Position numbers and translations under genes: made by a program. DNA of 64,000 bases. It comes from Pseudomonas grandcourensis (GTDB lineage: Bacteria; Pseudomonadota; Gammaproteobacteria; Pseudomonadales; Pseudomonadaceae). Shown here piece after piece: positions 53,073 to 61,523 of this stretch (position 1 is the stretch's first letter; every line of letters begins with the position of its first letter). Where the stretch lies: positions 3,014,501 to 3,078,500 of the forward strand of contig NZ_CP150919.1 in the NCBI RefSeq assembly GCF_039909015.1. Direction: 5' to 3'. The notes beneath the pieces are model-generated. The model was not told the DNA's origin, searched no databases, and worked only from the letters and a program-made list of their open reading frames with translations.

Positions 53073-54524
53073 TCATTGCACAGCCGTGATGTCGTCGAGT
53101 TTCCAGCTTTTGTCGAAATAGGCTTCTGTCGGCGCATACAGACGGAAGTAGCTGAACCAGTGTTTGCCCGGCAGGGTTTGCACCCAGTTGTCTTCAAAAC
53201 CTTTTGGTGCGGTCGGGCCGAAGTACAGATCCACCGAGCCGTCGGCGTTTTTCTTCAAGTCCTGACGGGAAGACAGGTCGGCCTTGCGCTGCGGGTTGTC
53301 GATCAGGCAACGGCTGTCGATGTCGTATACGGTCATCGACCAGAACTGTCTGGCCGGCGGATTGGCGCCGACGTGCAGGCGATAGTTTTTGCCGCCATCG
53401 AGCCAGTTGCCCTTGCTGTCGGTGTAGGCGCCGAGGTAGGTCTGGCCCAGCCCCGGGGTTTTCGAGACCATGCCTTTGGTGTTGGTCACCGCCTCGTAGA
53501 ACCAGGCGCTGCGTTCCCACAACTGGTCGTAATAGGCCACGCGCTGGGACGGATCGGCGATGTTCAGCACGCTGTCCCATTGCCGGTCCGGCCAGAATCG
53601 GGCATTGGGGAAACGTTTGGCGAACGTGTTGGCCTTGGCGATCAGTTCACCGACCTGTGCACCCTGTTCCAGGGCTGCGCGTTGCTTGTCATTGGGGTTG
53701 AACGGCTTGTCCTTCTCGATGCCCAGGCTGGCCAGCATGGCCATGTAGAAACGGTCGCGTTCGTTGACCGGTTCTTTCTGGATGATCTGATGCAAACGCT
53801 CCCAGTACGCCAGGCCACGAGGCTGGGTACCGGACCAGGCTTTACCACCGGGCGACAGCAGCCTGGTTTTGGCAGGTTCCGCACGTTTGGCGTACGGGTA
53901 CATCTTGAATTGCTCGACCAGCGCCTTGCCCTTGGCCGGGTCTGGATCCAGCACGCGAAAGCCCACCAGCACGTTCATGGTTTCGGATTTGGCCAGGTAA
54001 TATTTGCCGGCATCCGCCGGAGGTTCGGCACCCGGTGGCAGCACCAGGTACTTGCCGCCCTTGCCTTTGTCCGGGCCGGTCTGGCCCATGTCGATGATCG
54101 CCCGCTGCCAGAAATCGCCTACGCCACCGGCAGTCGGGCCAGGTGGTAGTTCAATCACCAGCGGCCCGGTTTCGTTGAGATCGACAAACCCGAGGATGTA
54201 CGGCGTCGTGGCGTTGGCCGTGATCACCCCGAGTTTGTCTTCGTAACTGTTGAGCACCATCAGGTCGCCGTTATGGGCACCCAGTTTGTCGCGGAATTCT
54301 TCCTGCCACTGGGCGTAGGACACCAGTGGCAAGGCCCACAGATAACTCTGCGTGGCCTGCTGGAAATCCAGTTCGGCGTAGAGCCTGGCGATCGACTCGT
54401 GGGCTGGCAGTTCGCCTTCCATGGCAATTTTGCCGATGCGGGTATCAAGTTCCTGGGCGCCCACGCCGCAACTGGCGAACAGGGCCATCAGGCTGAAACC
54501 GGCTGTGCGAATTGCACTGTGCAT
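53073..54524 (-). CDS. Exported DUF1254/DUF1214 protein, copy A
   Basis: A 483-residue protein with a signal peptide (cut after GVGA). DUF1254-like features include LYAELDFQQATQSYLWALPL and NATTPYILGFVDLNETGPLV. The DUF1214 part shows NPPARQFWSMTVYDIDSRCL and ends near FSYFRLYAPTEAYFDKSWKL. AAGGA lies seven bases before ATG 54524. The open frame to 54671 is not used. It differs considerably from copy B, so the two are probably functional partners, not a recent duplicate. It begins 10 bases after the outer-membrane barrel gene. Confidence 0.87.
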   Translation of the reverse strand: MHSAIRTAGFSLMALFASCGVGAQELDTRIGKIAMEGELPAHESIARLYAELDFQQATQSYLWALPLVSYAQWQEEFRDKLGAHNGDLMVLNSYEDKLGVITANATTPYILGFVDLNETGPLVIELPPGPTAGGVGDFWQRAIIDMGQTGPDKGKGGKYLVLPPGAEPPADAGKYYLAKSETMNVLVGFRVLDPDPAKGKALVEQFKMYPYAKRAEPAKTRLLSPGGKAWSGTQPRGLAYWERLHQIIQKEPVNERDRFYMAMLASLGIEKDKPFNPNDKQRAALEQGAQVGELIAKANTFAKRFPNARFWPDRQWDSVLNIADPSQRVAYYDQLWERSAWFYEAVTNTKGMVSKTPGLGQTYLGAYTDSKGNWLDGGKNYRLHVGANPPARQFWSMTVYDIDSRCLIDNPQRKADLSSRQDLKKNADGSVDLYFGPTAPKGFEDNWVQTLPGKHWFSYFRLYAPTEAYFDKSWKLDDITAVQ

Positions 54525-54534
54525 ATAAAAGTCC

Positions 54535-55326
54535 TTATTTACCAAAGGTGACGTTGATCCCGGCGTACAGCGTGAACTGTGGCAAGCCGTCGCCTTTGCG
54601 GTCGACGGTCCACTGCGGCTCGACAAAGGCGTTGAGGATATTGGACCCGGATTTCCAGGCTTTGCCGCCACCCAGACCGAGTGGGATGTAGTGGGTGTTG
54701 TTCTTCAGGTCGAACGTCCAGACGCCTGTGGAGCGCAGGTACCAGCCTTTTTCCAGGTTGTGGATGATGAACGGCTGGAAAGTGGCGGATTCCACATGAG
54801 GGCGGTCGTGATCACCGGCGAATGAACTCTGATACTGCACCAGTGCGCCAAGCAGCCCCCGTGGCGAGGAGTCGATGGCGATGGCGGACAATCCGGCCTG
54901 CCATTTGCCGGTTCCCAACTCATCCTGCTCGGCGGTCGGCGCAGTGATTTGCGGGCCGACGCCCAACTGCACGCCTTCGGTCTTGAGCAGGAAAATATCG
55001 AACACGTTCAGGTCGCCGATGCCGGTGCGGTAGCCGTTGTGCGGATCGGGGCGGGTGCTGACGGGGAGCGTGACGCGCAGCAATTGCGGGACGCCTATAA
55101 CGTCGTTGGCTGCCATCGGAAGGGCGCCGCGCAGCAGCGCATCGTTGGTGTGAGCGTTGGTATCGAACAGCTTGGGCGTGTAGTAATCCTGCAGGTTGAC
55201 ACCTGGTGCCAGGTTCAGCGGGTTGTTGCTTTTATTGGCGGTCTCGGCGTTATCCGCGTGAGCACAAAAAGCAGGCGCGAGTGAAGTCACCCAGACAAAG
55301 GCGTACTTCCCCAAATTCTTAGACAT
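54535..55326 (-). CDS. Predicted outer-membrane beta-barrel protein, first gene of the 12-gene run
   Basis: A 263-residue protein with a signal peptide (cut after CAHA). Many short amphipathic strands follow, such as VQLGVGPQITAPTAEQDELG, GLLGALVQYQSSF and FQPFIIHNLEKGWYLRSTGV. It ends in FTLYAGINVTFGK, typical of a barrel. Similar Pseudomonas proteins are, from memory, sometimes labelled neuromedin U, a misleading name. A channel or passive transport role is inferred. It leads the operon and is preceded by a 365-base spacer. Confidence 0.75.
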   Translation of the reverse strand: MSKNLGKYAFVWVTSLAPAFCAHADNAETANKSNNPLNLAPGVNLQDYYTPKLFDTNAHTNDALLRGALPMAANDVIGVPQLLRVTLPVSTRPDPHNGYRTGIGDLNVFDIFLLKTEGVQLGVGPQITAPTAEQDELGTGKWQAGLSAIAIDSSPRGLLGALVQYQSSFAGDHDRPHVESATFQPFIIHNLEKGWYLRSTGVWTFDLKNNTHYIPLGLGGGKAWKSGSNILNAFVEPQWTVDRKGDGLPQFTLYAGINVTFGK

Positions 55327-55554
55327 TAATCCCCCGGTTCCCTGGTGGCTGAGCAGGCCTATGGCCCCTTATGTTCAGCCATAACTGCGTAATCCCTTTC
55401 CGATCAAGCCTGTAGGACTCGTCGGATTAAGTTAGCAGTTAACCACGGGTTATCCAGTTGAATGGATTAATTCTTTGGTTTTGTGTGCAGTTTCTCGTTA
55501 ATTTCGTGTACTAAAAAGTTAATATGGATCAATGGCTTGCCCGAACAAGTTAAG

Positions 55555-55568
55555 TGACTATCTAGTCA
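55555..55568. promoter_or_regulatory. Candidate operator dyad
   Basis: TGACTATCTAGTCA has perfect 6-base arms around TC. It lies about 230 bases upstream of the first gene of the 12-gene operon and directly beside a REP pair. A regulatory function is only a possibility. Confidence 0.3.
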
Positions 55569-55569
55569 G

Positions 55570-55659
55570 TGTAGGAGCGAACCTGCTCGCGAAGCCGGCC
55601 TGTCAGACCATATAAGTGTTGAATGTGACGACCTCTTCGCGAGCAGGCTCGCTCCCACA
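55570..55659. repeat. REP inverted pair, GTAGGAGCGAACCTGCTCGC family
   Basis: Arms at 55570-55594 and 55635-55659 are complementary over 25 bases with two mismatches. It lies downstream of the YciI-family gene. Confidence 0.9.
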
Positions 55660-55691
55660 GGAAACTGAAGCAATAGCCGGTTCAGTCAAAC

Positions 55692-56117
55692 TCAGTTTTT
55701 CTTCGCCTGCTCCCACACCCGCTCTTCCTGCTCGCGCAGTTCCGGTGTGAACTCGGCACCGAAATCTTCGGCTTCAAACACCTGGCGAATCTCGATCTCG
55801 GCTTCGGTGCCCGGCATCGGGTTGGGGCAGCGCTTGACCCATTCGATGGCTTCTTCCCTGGACTTCACTTTCCACAACCAGAAACCGGCAATCAATTCCT
55901 TGGTTTCGATGAAAGGGCCGTCGATCACCGTGTGTTTGTTACCGGAAAATTTTACCCGTGCACCTTTGCTGCTCGGGTGCAGGCCTTCGCCCGCGAGCAT
56001 GATGCCGGCCTTGACCAGTTCTTCGTTGTAGTTGCCCATGGCTGTCAGCAGCTCCTGGCTGGGCATGACGCCGGCTTCGGAATCCTGGCTGGCCTTGATG
56101 ATGATCATGAATCGCAT
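55692..56117 (-). CDS. YciI/DGPF-domain protein
   Basis: A 141-residue dimeric alpha-beta barrel type protein with the DGPF hallmark in VIDGPFIETKELIAGFWLW (about residues 66-84), preceded by MRFMIIIKASQDSEAG. Such proteins often accompany ECF sigma factors or PhnB-like proteins, but none is adjacent here. GGAG lies eight bases before the ATG. Function is unknown. It is transcribed divergently from tpx. Confidence 0.88.
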   Translation of the reverse strand: MRFMIIIKASQDSEAGVMPSQELLTAMGNYNEELVKAGIMLAGEGLHPSSKGARVKFSGNKHTVIDGPFIETKELIAGFWLWKVKSREEAIEWVKRCPNPMPGTEAEIEIRQVFEAEDFGAEFTPELREQEERVWEQAKKN

Positions 56118-56425
56118 GTTTTCGTCTCCGTTGCAGTTGAGTGGCTCGATTTATAGTCGAACGACGGTGGAGCAATTCGACAGAGTGTTAACAAAAGTTT
56201 TCGTCGATGACGTGTGCCTTTCGTCATGAACCTCGGGAAGCGGCGGGTGAGGGCGTACTCTGTTCTTTTGCCGACCTGTTCGGCTAATACAGGTTTGTGG
56301 GTTGTATCCAGTTTTGTGTCCTGTTACATGACAATTTATGTTTGGCCATAGGTCGTAGGACAATTTCATGGTTAACTTCGGCCTCGTCAAAATTCTCCAC
56401 CACAACGTTCAGAAGGACTCCGTTC
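56118..56425. other. 308-base divergent spacer between YciI gene and tpx
   Basis: No coding frame is supported. It must carry the promoters for both genes. A small dyad ACCTGT (56274-56279) / ACAGGT (56289-56294) is present and the 100 bases before tpx are A/T-rich. I see no clear OxyR-type site by eye. Confidence 0.45.
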
Positions 56426-56926
56426 ATGGCTCAAGTCACCCTTAAAGGCAACCCGGTTCAAGTCAACGGCCAACTGCCACAAGCCGGTTCCAAGGCGCCA
56501 GCCTTTTCCCTGGTTGCCGGCAATCTGTCCGACGTCACCCTGAAAGACTTTGCCGGCAAGCGCAAAGTGCTGAACATCTTCCCAAGCGTCGATACCCCGA
56601 CCTGTGCTACCTCGGTACGCAAGTTCAACGCCCAGGCCAGCGACGTGGCCAACACCGTTGTGCTGTGTATCTCCGCTGACCTGCCGTTCGCCCAGGCCCG
56701 TTTCTGCGGCGCCGAAGGCCTGGAAAACGTACAGAACCTGTCGACCCTGCGCGGTGCCGAGTTCATCCAGAACTACGGCGTTGCCATCGCCGACGGCCCG
56801 CTCAAAGGCCTGACCGCCCGTGCCGTGGTGGTTCTGGACGAAAACGACAACGTGCTGCACAGCGAACTGGTTGGCGAAATCGCTGACGAGCCGAACTACG
56901 AAGCGGCACTGGCCGTTCTCAAGTAA
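56426..56926 (+). CDS. tpx: Thiol peroxidase (atypical 2-Cys peroxiredoxin)
   Basis: A 166-residue peroxiredoxin that reduces hydroperoxides with thioredoxin as electron donor. The peroxidatic cysteine is C60 in [12 protein letters not shown] and the resolving cysteine is C94 in [11 protein letters not shown], the Tpx spacing. The length is normal for the family. It is usually periplasmic or cytoplasmic; no signal peptide is present here. AAGGA is eight bases before ATG 56426, and the longer open frame to 56297 is not needed. It is monocistronic with its own terminator. Confidence 0.96.
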   Translation: MAQVTLKGNPVQVNGQLPQAGSKAPAFSLVAGNLSDVTLKDFAGKRKVLNIFPSVDTPTCATSVRKFNAQASDVANTVVLCISADLPFAQARFCGAEGLENVQNLSTLRGAEFIQNYGVAIADGPLKGLTARAVVVLDENDNVLHSELVGEIADEPNYEAALAVLK

Positions 56927-56948
56927 GTTAGCTCCATTACAATTGTTA

Positions 56949-56978
56949 ACGGCCTGGCTCTGTCCAGGCCGTTTTCAT
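56949..56978 (+). terminator. Rho-independent terminator of tpx
   Basis: AACGGCCTGG pairs perfectly with CCAGGCCGTT around a six-base loop, then TTC and a T-rich tail. Confidence 0.88.
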
Positions 56979-57105
56979 TTGTGCTTCAGTGTCTTACACA
57001 AAACTCCTGTTACGTAAGCCGAAGGTAAATTGCCGGTAAAGGCGCTTTGCTTAAGACACGCCAGTGCTTATCGTTCAGCCTCATGTAAAAAAGCCCACGC
57101 GCCCA

Positions 57106-58422
57106 ATGGTTGATCACTCAATGCAATCCTCCGCTTCCCGTAGTCCTCGTCGCTGGCTGTTCGGCCTGCTTGTCCTGTTGGTTATCGCTGGCCTGTGCTG
57201 GAAATTCTGGCCCGGCAGCGCTGCACCCAAAGAGGCTGCGGGGCAGAAAGCCGTCGCCGGGCATACCGGCAGGTCGGGCGGGATGCGCCCTGGATTCGGT
57301 GGCGCGTCCGGGCCGGTGCCGGTGCGTGTGGCGCCGGCGGTCAAGGGGGATTTCCCGCTGTATTTCAAGGCGCTGGGCACGGTCACGGCGCTGAACACCA
57401 TCAATGTCCGCAGCCGCGTCGGCGGTGAGCTGGTCAAGATCTATTTCGAAGAAGGGCAGATGGTCAAGGCCGGCGACCTGCTGGCCGACATCGATCCGCG
57501 CCCGTACCAGAACGCCTTGCTCCAGGCCGAAGGCACCTTGCTGCAGAATCAGGCGCAGCTGAAAAACGCCCAGGTCGACGTCGAGCGCTATCGCGGCCTG
57601 TACCGCGAAGACAGTATTGCCAAACAGACCCTGGACACCGCCGAAGCGCTGGTCGGTCAATTCCAGGGTACGGTCAAGACCAATCAGGCAGCGGTCAACG
57701 ACGCCAAGCTCAACCTCGAATTCACTAAGATCCGCGCACCGATCACCGGTCGCGTCGGCCTGCGTCAACTGGACGTCGGCAACCTGGTCGCGGCCAACGA
57801 CACCACCGCATTGGCGATCATCACCCAGACCCAGCCGATCAGCGTGGCCTTCACCCTCCCGGAAAACAGCCTCGACACCGTGCTGGCCCGTTATCGCAGC
57901 GGCGCCAAACTGTCGGCTGAAGCCTGGGATCGTGGCGATACCAAACTGCAAGCCACTGGCGTATTGCAGAGCCTGGACAACCAGATCGACGTCACCACCG
58001 GCACCCTGAAATTCAAGGCCCGTTTCGAGAACCGCGATCAGTCGCTGTTCCCCAACCAGTTCGTCAACGTGCGCCTGCTGGCCGACACCCTCAAAGACGT
58101 CGTACTGGCGCCTTCAGCCGCAATCCAGTTCGGCACCAACGGCACGTTCGCCTATGCGCTGGACGGTGACAAGAAGGTCAAGATCCGTCAGTTGAAAGTC
58201 GGCGCCAGTGACGGCGTGAACACCGTGATCACCGAAGGCCTGTCCGCGGGCGACCGGGTCGTGCTGGAAGGCACCGACCGCCTGAAGGACGGCAGCGACG
58301 TGGAGGTGGTCAACGACAGCCAGGACGTGCCGACCACGCCAACCGAACACCTGCAAGGCAAGTCGGCGGTCAACGCGGCTGAGCCTGCGACCACCGACAA
58401 GGCGAAAAAGGGCGGCGCATGA
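57106..58422 (+). CDS. muxA: RND efflux periplasmic adaptor, MdtA/MuxA type
   Basis: A 438-residue membrane fusion protein with an N-terminal membrane anchor at residues 16-35 and a Gly/Arg-rich linker. The lipoyl/barrel domain follows ([20 protein letters not shown]), then a coiled-coil hairpin ([20 protein letters not shown]) and the second lipoyl half [20 protein letters not shown]. It bridges the MuxB/MuxC pumps to an outer-membrane channel. ATG 57106 matches the family N-terminus; a GTG at 57064 is unlikely. It overlaps muxB by four bases. Confidence 0.93.
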   Translation: MVDHSMQSSASRSPRRWLFGLLVLLVIAGLCWKFWPGSAAPKEAAGQKAVAGHTGRSGGMRPGFGGASGPVPVRVAPAVKGDFPLYFKALGTVTALNTINVRSRVGGELVKIYFEEGQMVKAGDLLADIDPRPYQNALLQAEGTLLQNQAQLKNAQVDVERYRGLYREDSIAKQTLDTAEALVGQFQGTVKTNQAAVNDAKLNLEFTKIRAPITGRVGLRQLDVGNLVAANDTTALAIITQTQPISVAFTLPENSLDTVLARYRSGAKLSAEAWDRGDTKLQATGVLQSLDNQIDVTTGTLKFKARFENRDQSLFPNQFVNVRLLADTLKDVVLAPSAAIQFGTNGTFAYALDGDKKVKIRQLKVGASDGVNTVITEGLSAGDRVVLEGTDRLKDGSDVEVVNDSQDVPTTPTEHLQGKSAVNAAEPATTDKAKKGGA

Positions 58423-61400
58423 ATCTCTCGCGGCTGTTCATCCTTCGCCCGGTAGCCACCACGCTGAGCATGCTGGCGATTATCCTGGCCGGCGTCATCG
58501 CCTATCGGCTGCTGCCGGTGTCGGCGTTGCCCCAGGTCGATTACCCGACCATTCGCGTTATGACCCTGTACCCCGGCGCCAGCCCGGATGTCATGACCAG
58601 CGCGGTGACCGCGCCGCTTGAGCGGCAGTTCGGGCAGATGCCCGGCCTGACGCAAATGGCCTCCACCAGTTCCGGCGGCGCGTCGGTGCTGACCCTGCGT
58701 TTCAGCCTCGATATCAACATGGACGTGGCCGAACAACAGGTGCAGGCGGCGATCAACGCCGCGACCAACCTGTTACCCAAGGACCTGCCGGCGCCGCCGG
58801 TGTACAACAAGGTCAACCCGGCCGATACGCCGGTTCTGACCCTGGCCATCACTTCCAAGACCATGCTGTTGCCCAAGCTCAATGACCTGGTCGATACCCG
58901 CATGGCGCAGAAGATTGCCCAGATCAGCGGCGTCGGCATGGTCAGCATTGCCGGCGGCCAGCGCCAGGCCGTGCGGATCAAGGTCAACCCGGAAGCGCTG
59001 GCCGCCAATGGCCTGAACCTGTCGGATGTGCGCACCCTGATCGGTGCCTCCAACGTTAACCAGCCCAAGGGCAACTTCGACGGCCCGACCCGGGTCTCGA
59101 TGCTCGATGCAAACGATCAACTGACGTCGCCCCAGGACTACGCCAACCTGATCCTGGCCTACGCCAACGGTGCACCGCTGCGGCTCAAGGACGTGGCGGA
59201 AATCGTCGACGGCGCCGAGAACGAGCGGCTCGCTGCGTGGGCCAACGAGAACCAGGCCGTACTGCTGAACATCCAGCGTCAACCCGGCGCCAACGTGATC
59301 GAGGTGGTGGACCGGATCAAGGCCCTGTTGCCGAGCATCACCGACAACCTGCCGGCCGGCCTCGACGTGGTGGTGCTGACCGACCGCACCCAGACCATCC
59401 GCGCCTCGGTCAAGGACGTGCAGCACGAATTGCTGATCGCCATCGCCTTGGTGGTCATGGTCACCTTCCTGTTCCTGCGTCGCGCCAGCGCCACGATCAT
59501 TCCGTCGGTGGCCGTGCCGCTGTCGCTGATCGGTACGTTCGGCGTGATGTACCTGGCAGGCTTTTCGGTCAACAACCTGACCCTGATGGCCCTGACCATC
59601 GCCACCGGTTTCGTGGTGGACGATGCGATCGTCATGCTGGAGAACATTGCGCGTTTCATCGAGGAGGGCGACAGCCCGCTGAATGCCGCGCTCAAGGGCG
59701 CCAAGCAGATCGGTTTCACCCTGATCTCCCTGACGTTGTCGCTGATCGCCGTGCTGATCCCGCTGCTGTTCATGGCGGACGTGGTTGGGCGCTTGTTCCG
59801 CGAATTTGCCATCACCCTGGCGGTGGCGATCCTGATTTCCCTGGTGGTGTCCCTGACCCTGACGCCGATGATGTGCGCGCGGTTGCTCAAGCGTGAACCC
59901 AAGGAAGCCGAGCAGGGCCTTTTCTACCGTGCCAGCGGCGCGTTCATCGACTGGATGATCGCCGCCTACGGGCGCAAATTGCAGTGGGTGCTCAAGCACC
60001 AGCCGCTGACCCTGATGGTGGCCATTGGCACTTTGGCGCTGACGGTATTCCTGTACATGGTGGTGCCCAAGGGCTTCTTCCCGGTGCAGGATACCGGCGT
60101 CATCCAGGGCATTTCCGAAGCGCCGCAATCGATTTCCTTCACCGCTATGAGCGAGCGCCAGCAGGAACTGGCCAAGGTGATCCTGGCGGACCCGGCGGTC
60201 GAGAGCCTGTCCTCCTACATTGGCGTGGATGGCGACAACTCGACCCTCAACAGCGGTCGGTTGCTGATCAACCTCAAGTCGCACCACGACCGCGACCTGA
60301 GCGCCACTCAAGTAATTGCCCGGCTGCAACCGGAGCTGGACAAACTGGTTGGCATCCGCCTGTTCATGCAGCCGGTGCAGGACCTGACCATCGAAGACCG
60401 GGTCAGCCGCACGCAGTACCAGTTCAGCATGTCGTCACCGGACTCGGAGTTGCTCAGCCTGTGGAGCGGGCGTCTGGTCGAGGCCCTGGCCGACCGGCCG
60501 GAATTGACCGACGTCGCCAGCGATTTGCAGGACAAGGGCTTGCAGGTTTACCTGGTGATCGACCGCGATGCGGCGTCGCGGGTCGGTGTATCGGTGTCGA
60601 ACATCACCGATGCGCTGTACGACGCCTTTGGTCAGCGGCAGATTTCCACGATCTACACCCAGGCCAGTCAGTACCGCGTGGTGCTGCAATCGCAATCCGG
60701 CGAGAAGATCGGCCCGGATGCGTTGAACCAGATTCACGTCAAGACCACCGATGGCGGGCAGGTGCGCCTGTCCAGCCTGGCGCGCATTGAAGAGCGCCAG
60801 GCGCAACTGGCGATCACCCACATCGGCCAGTTCCCGGCGGTGATGATGTCCTTCAACCTGGCGCCCGGCGTGGCGCTGGGGCATGCGGTCGAGATCATCG
60901 AGCAGGTGCAGAAGGACATCGGCATGCCGATTGGCGTGCAGACCCAGTTCCAGGGCGCGGCGGAGGCTTTCCAGGCTTCGTTGTCGAGCACCTTGCTGCT
61001 GATCCTGGCGGCGGTGGTGACCATGTACATCGTGCTCGGCGTGCTCTACGAGAGCTACATCCACCCGATCACCATTCTTTCGACCCTGCCGTCGGCGGCG
61101 GTGGGCGCCTTGCTGGCGCTGATATTGAGCGGCAATGACCTGGGCATGATCGCGATCATCGGCATCATTCTGTTGATCGGCATCGTGAAGAAGAACGCGA
61201 TCATGATGATCGACTTCGCCCTCGACGCCGAGCGCAACCAGGGCATGGACCCGCAAACGGCGATCTATCAGGCGGCCTTGCTGCGATTCCGGCCGATCCT
61301 GATGACCACCCTGGCCGCGCTGTTCGGTGCCGTGCCGTTGATGCTGGCCACCGGCTCCGGCGCGGAACTGCGCCAGCCGCTGGGTCTGGTGATGGTTGGT

Positions 61401-61523
61401 GGCCTGTTGCTGAGTCAGATTCTGACGCTGTTCACCACGCCTGTGATCTACCTGTATTTCGACCGTCTCGGTCGGCGCTGGGGGCGCAAGCCTGAGTCCG
61501 TGGAAGCGGTAGAGCAGCCATGA
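58419..61523 (+). CDS. muxB: RND multidrug efflux permease, MdtB/MuxB type
   Basis: A 1,034-residue proton-driven inner-membrane pump with the usual 12 helices and two large periplasmic loops. It starts [20 protein letters not shown]. The proton-relay aspartates are in [17 protein letters not shown] near residues 402-403. Two different RND pump genes in tandem after one adaptor is the MdtABC/MuxABC hallmark, which in relatives forms a heterotrimeric pump exporting novobiocin, bile-salt-like compounds and other drugs. It overlaps muxA and muxC by four bases each. Confidence 0.95.
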   Translation: MNLSRLFILRPVATTLSMLAIILAGVIAYRLLPVSALPQVDYPTIRVMTLYPGASPDVMTSAVTAPLERQFGQMPGLTQMASTSSGGASVLTLRFSLDINMDVAEQQVQAAINAATNLLPKDLPAPPVYNKVNPADTPVLTLAITSKTMLLPKLNDLVDTRMAQKIAQISGVGMVSIAGGQRQAVRIKVNPEALAANGLNLSDVRTLIGASNVNQPKGNFDGPTRVSMLDANDQLTSPQDYANLILAYANGAPLRLKDVAEIVDGAENERLAAWANENQAVLLNIQRQPGANVIEVVDRIKALLPSITDNLPAGLDVVVLTDRTQTIRASVKDVQHELLIAIALVVMVTFLFLRRASATIIPSVAVPLSLIGTFGVMYLAGFSVNNLTLMALTIATGFVVDDAIVMLENIARFIEEGDSPLNAALKGAKQIGFTLISLTLSLIAVLIPLLFMADVVGRLFREFAITLAVAILISLVVSLTLTPMMCARLLKREPKEAEQGLFYRASGAFIDWMIAAYGRKLQWVLKHQPLTLMVAIGTLALTVFLYMVVPKGFFPVQDTGVIQGISEAPQSISFTAMSERQQELAKVILADPAVESLSSYIGVDGDNSTLNSGRLLINLKSHHDRDLSATQVIARLQPELDKLVGIRLFMQPVQDLTIEDRVSRTQYQFSMSSPDSELLSLWSGRLVEALADRPELTDVASDLQDKGLQVYLVIDRDAASRVGVSVSNITDALYDAFGQRQISTIYTQASQYRVVLQSQSGEKIGPDALNQIHVKTTDGGQVRLSSLARIEERQAQLAITHIGQFPAVMMSFNLAPGVALGHAVEIIEQVQKDIGMPIGVQTQFQGAAEAFQASLSSTLLLILAAVVTMYIVLGVLYESYIHPITILSTLPSAAVGALLALILSGNDLGMIAIIGIILLIGIVKKNAIMMIDFALDAERNQGMDPQTAIYQAALLRFRPILMTTLAALFGAVPLMLATGSGAELRQPLGLVMVGGLLLSQILTLFTTPVIYLYFDRLGRRWGRKPESVEAVEQP

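Larger units (their letters stand above)
55327..55691. other. 365-base intergenic region, promoter region of the 12-gene operon
   Basis: No coding frame is supported. The part from about 55400 to 55560 is clearly A/T-richer than its surroundings and should hold the promoter of the minus-strand operon. A dyad TGACTA-TC-TAGTCA lies at 55555-55568. A REP pair occupies 55570-55659 next to the YciI gene end. Confidence 0.55.
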
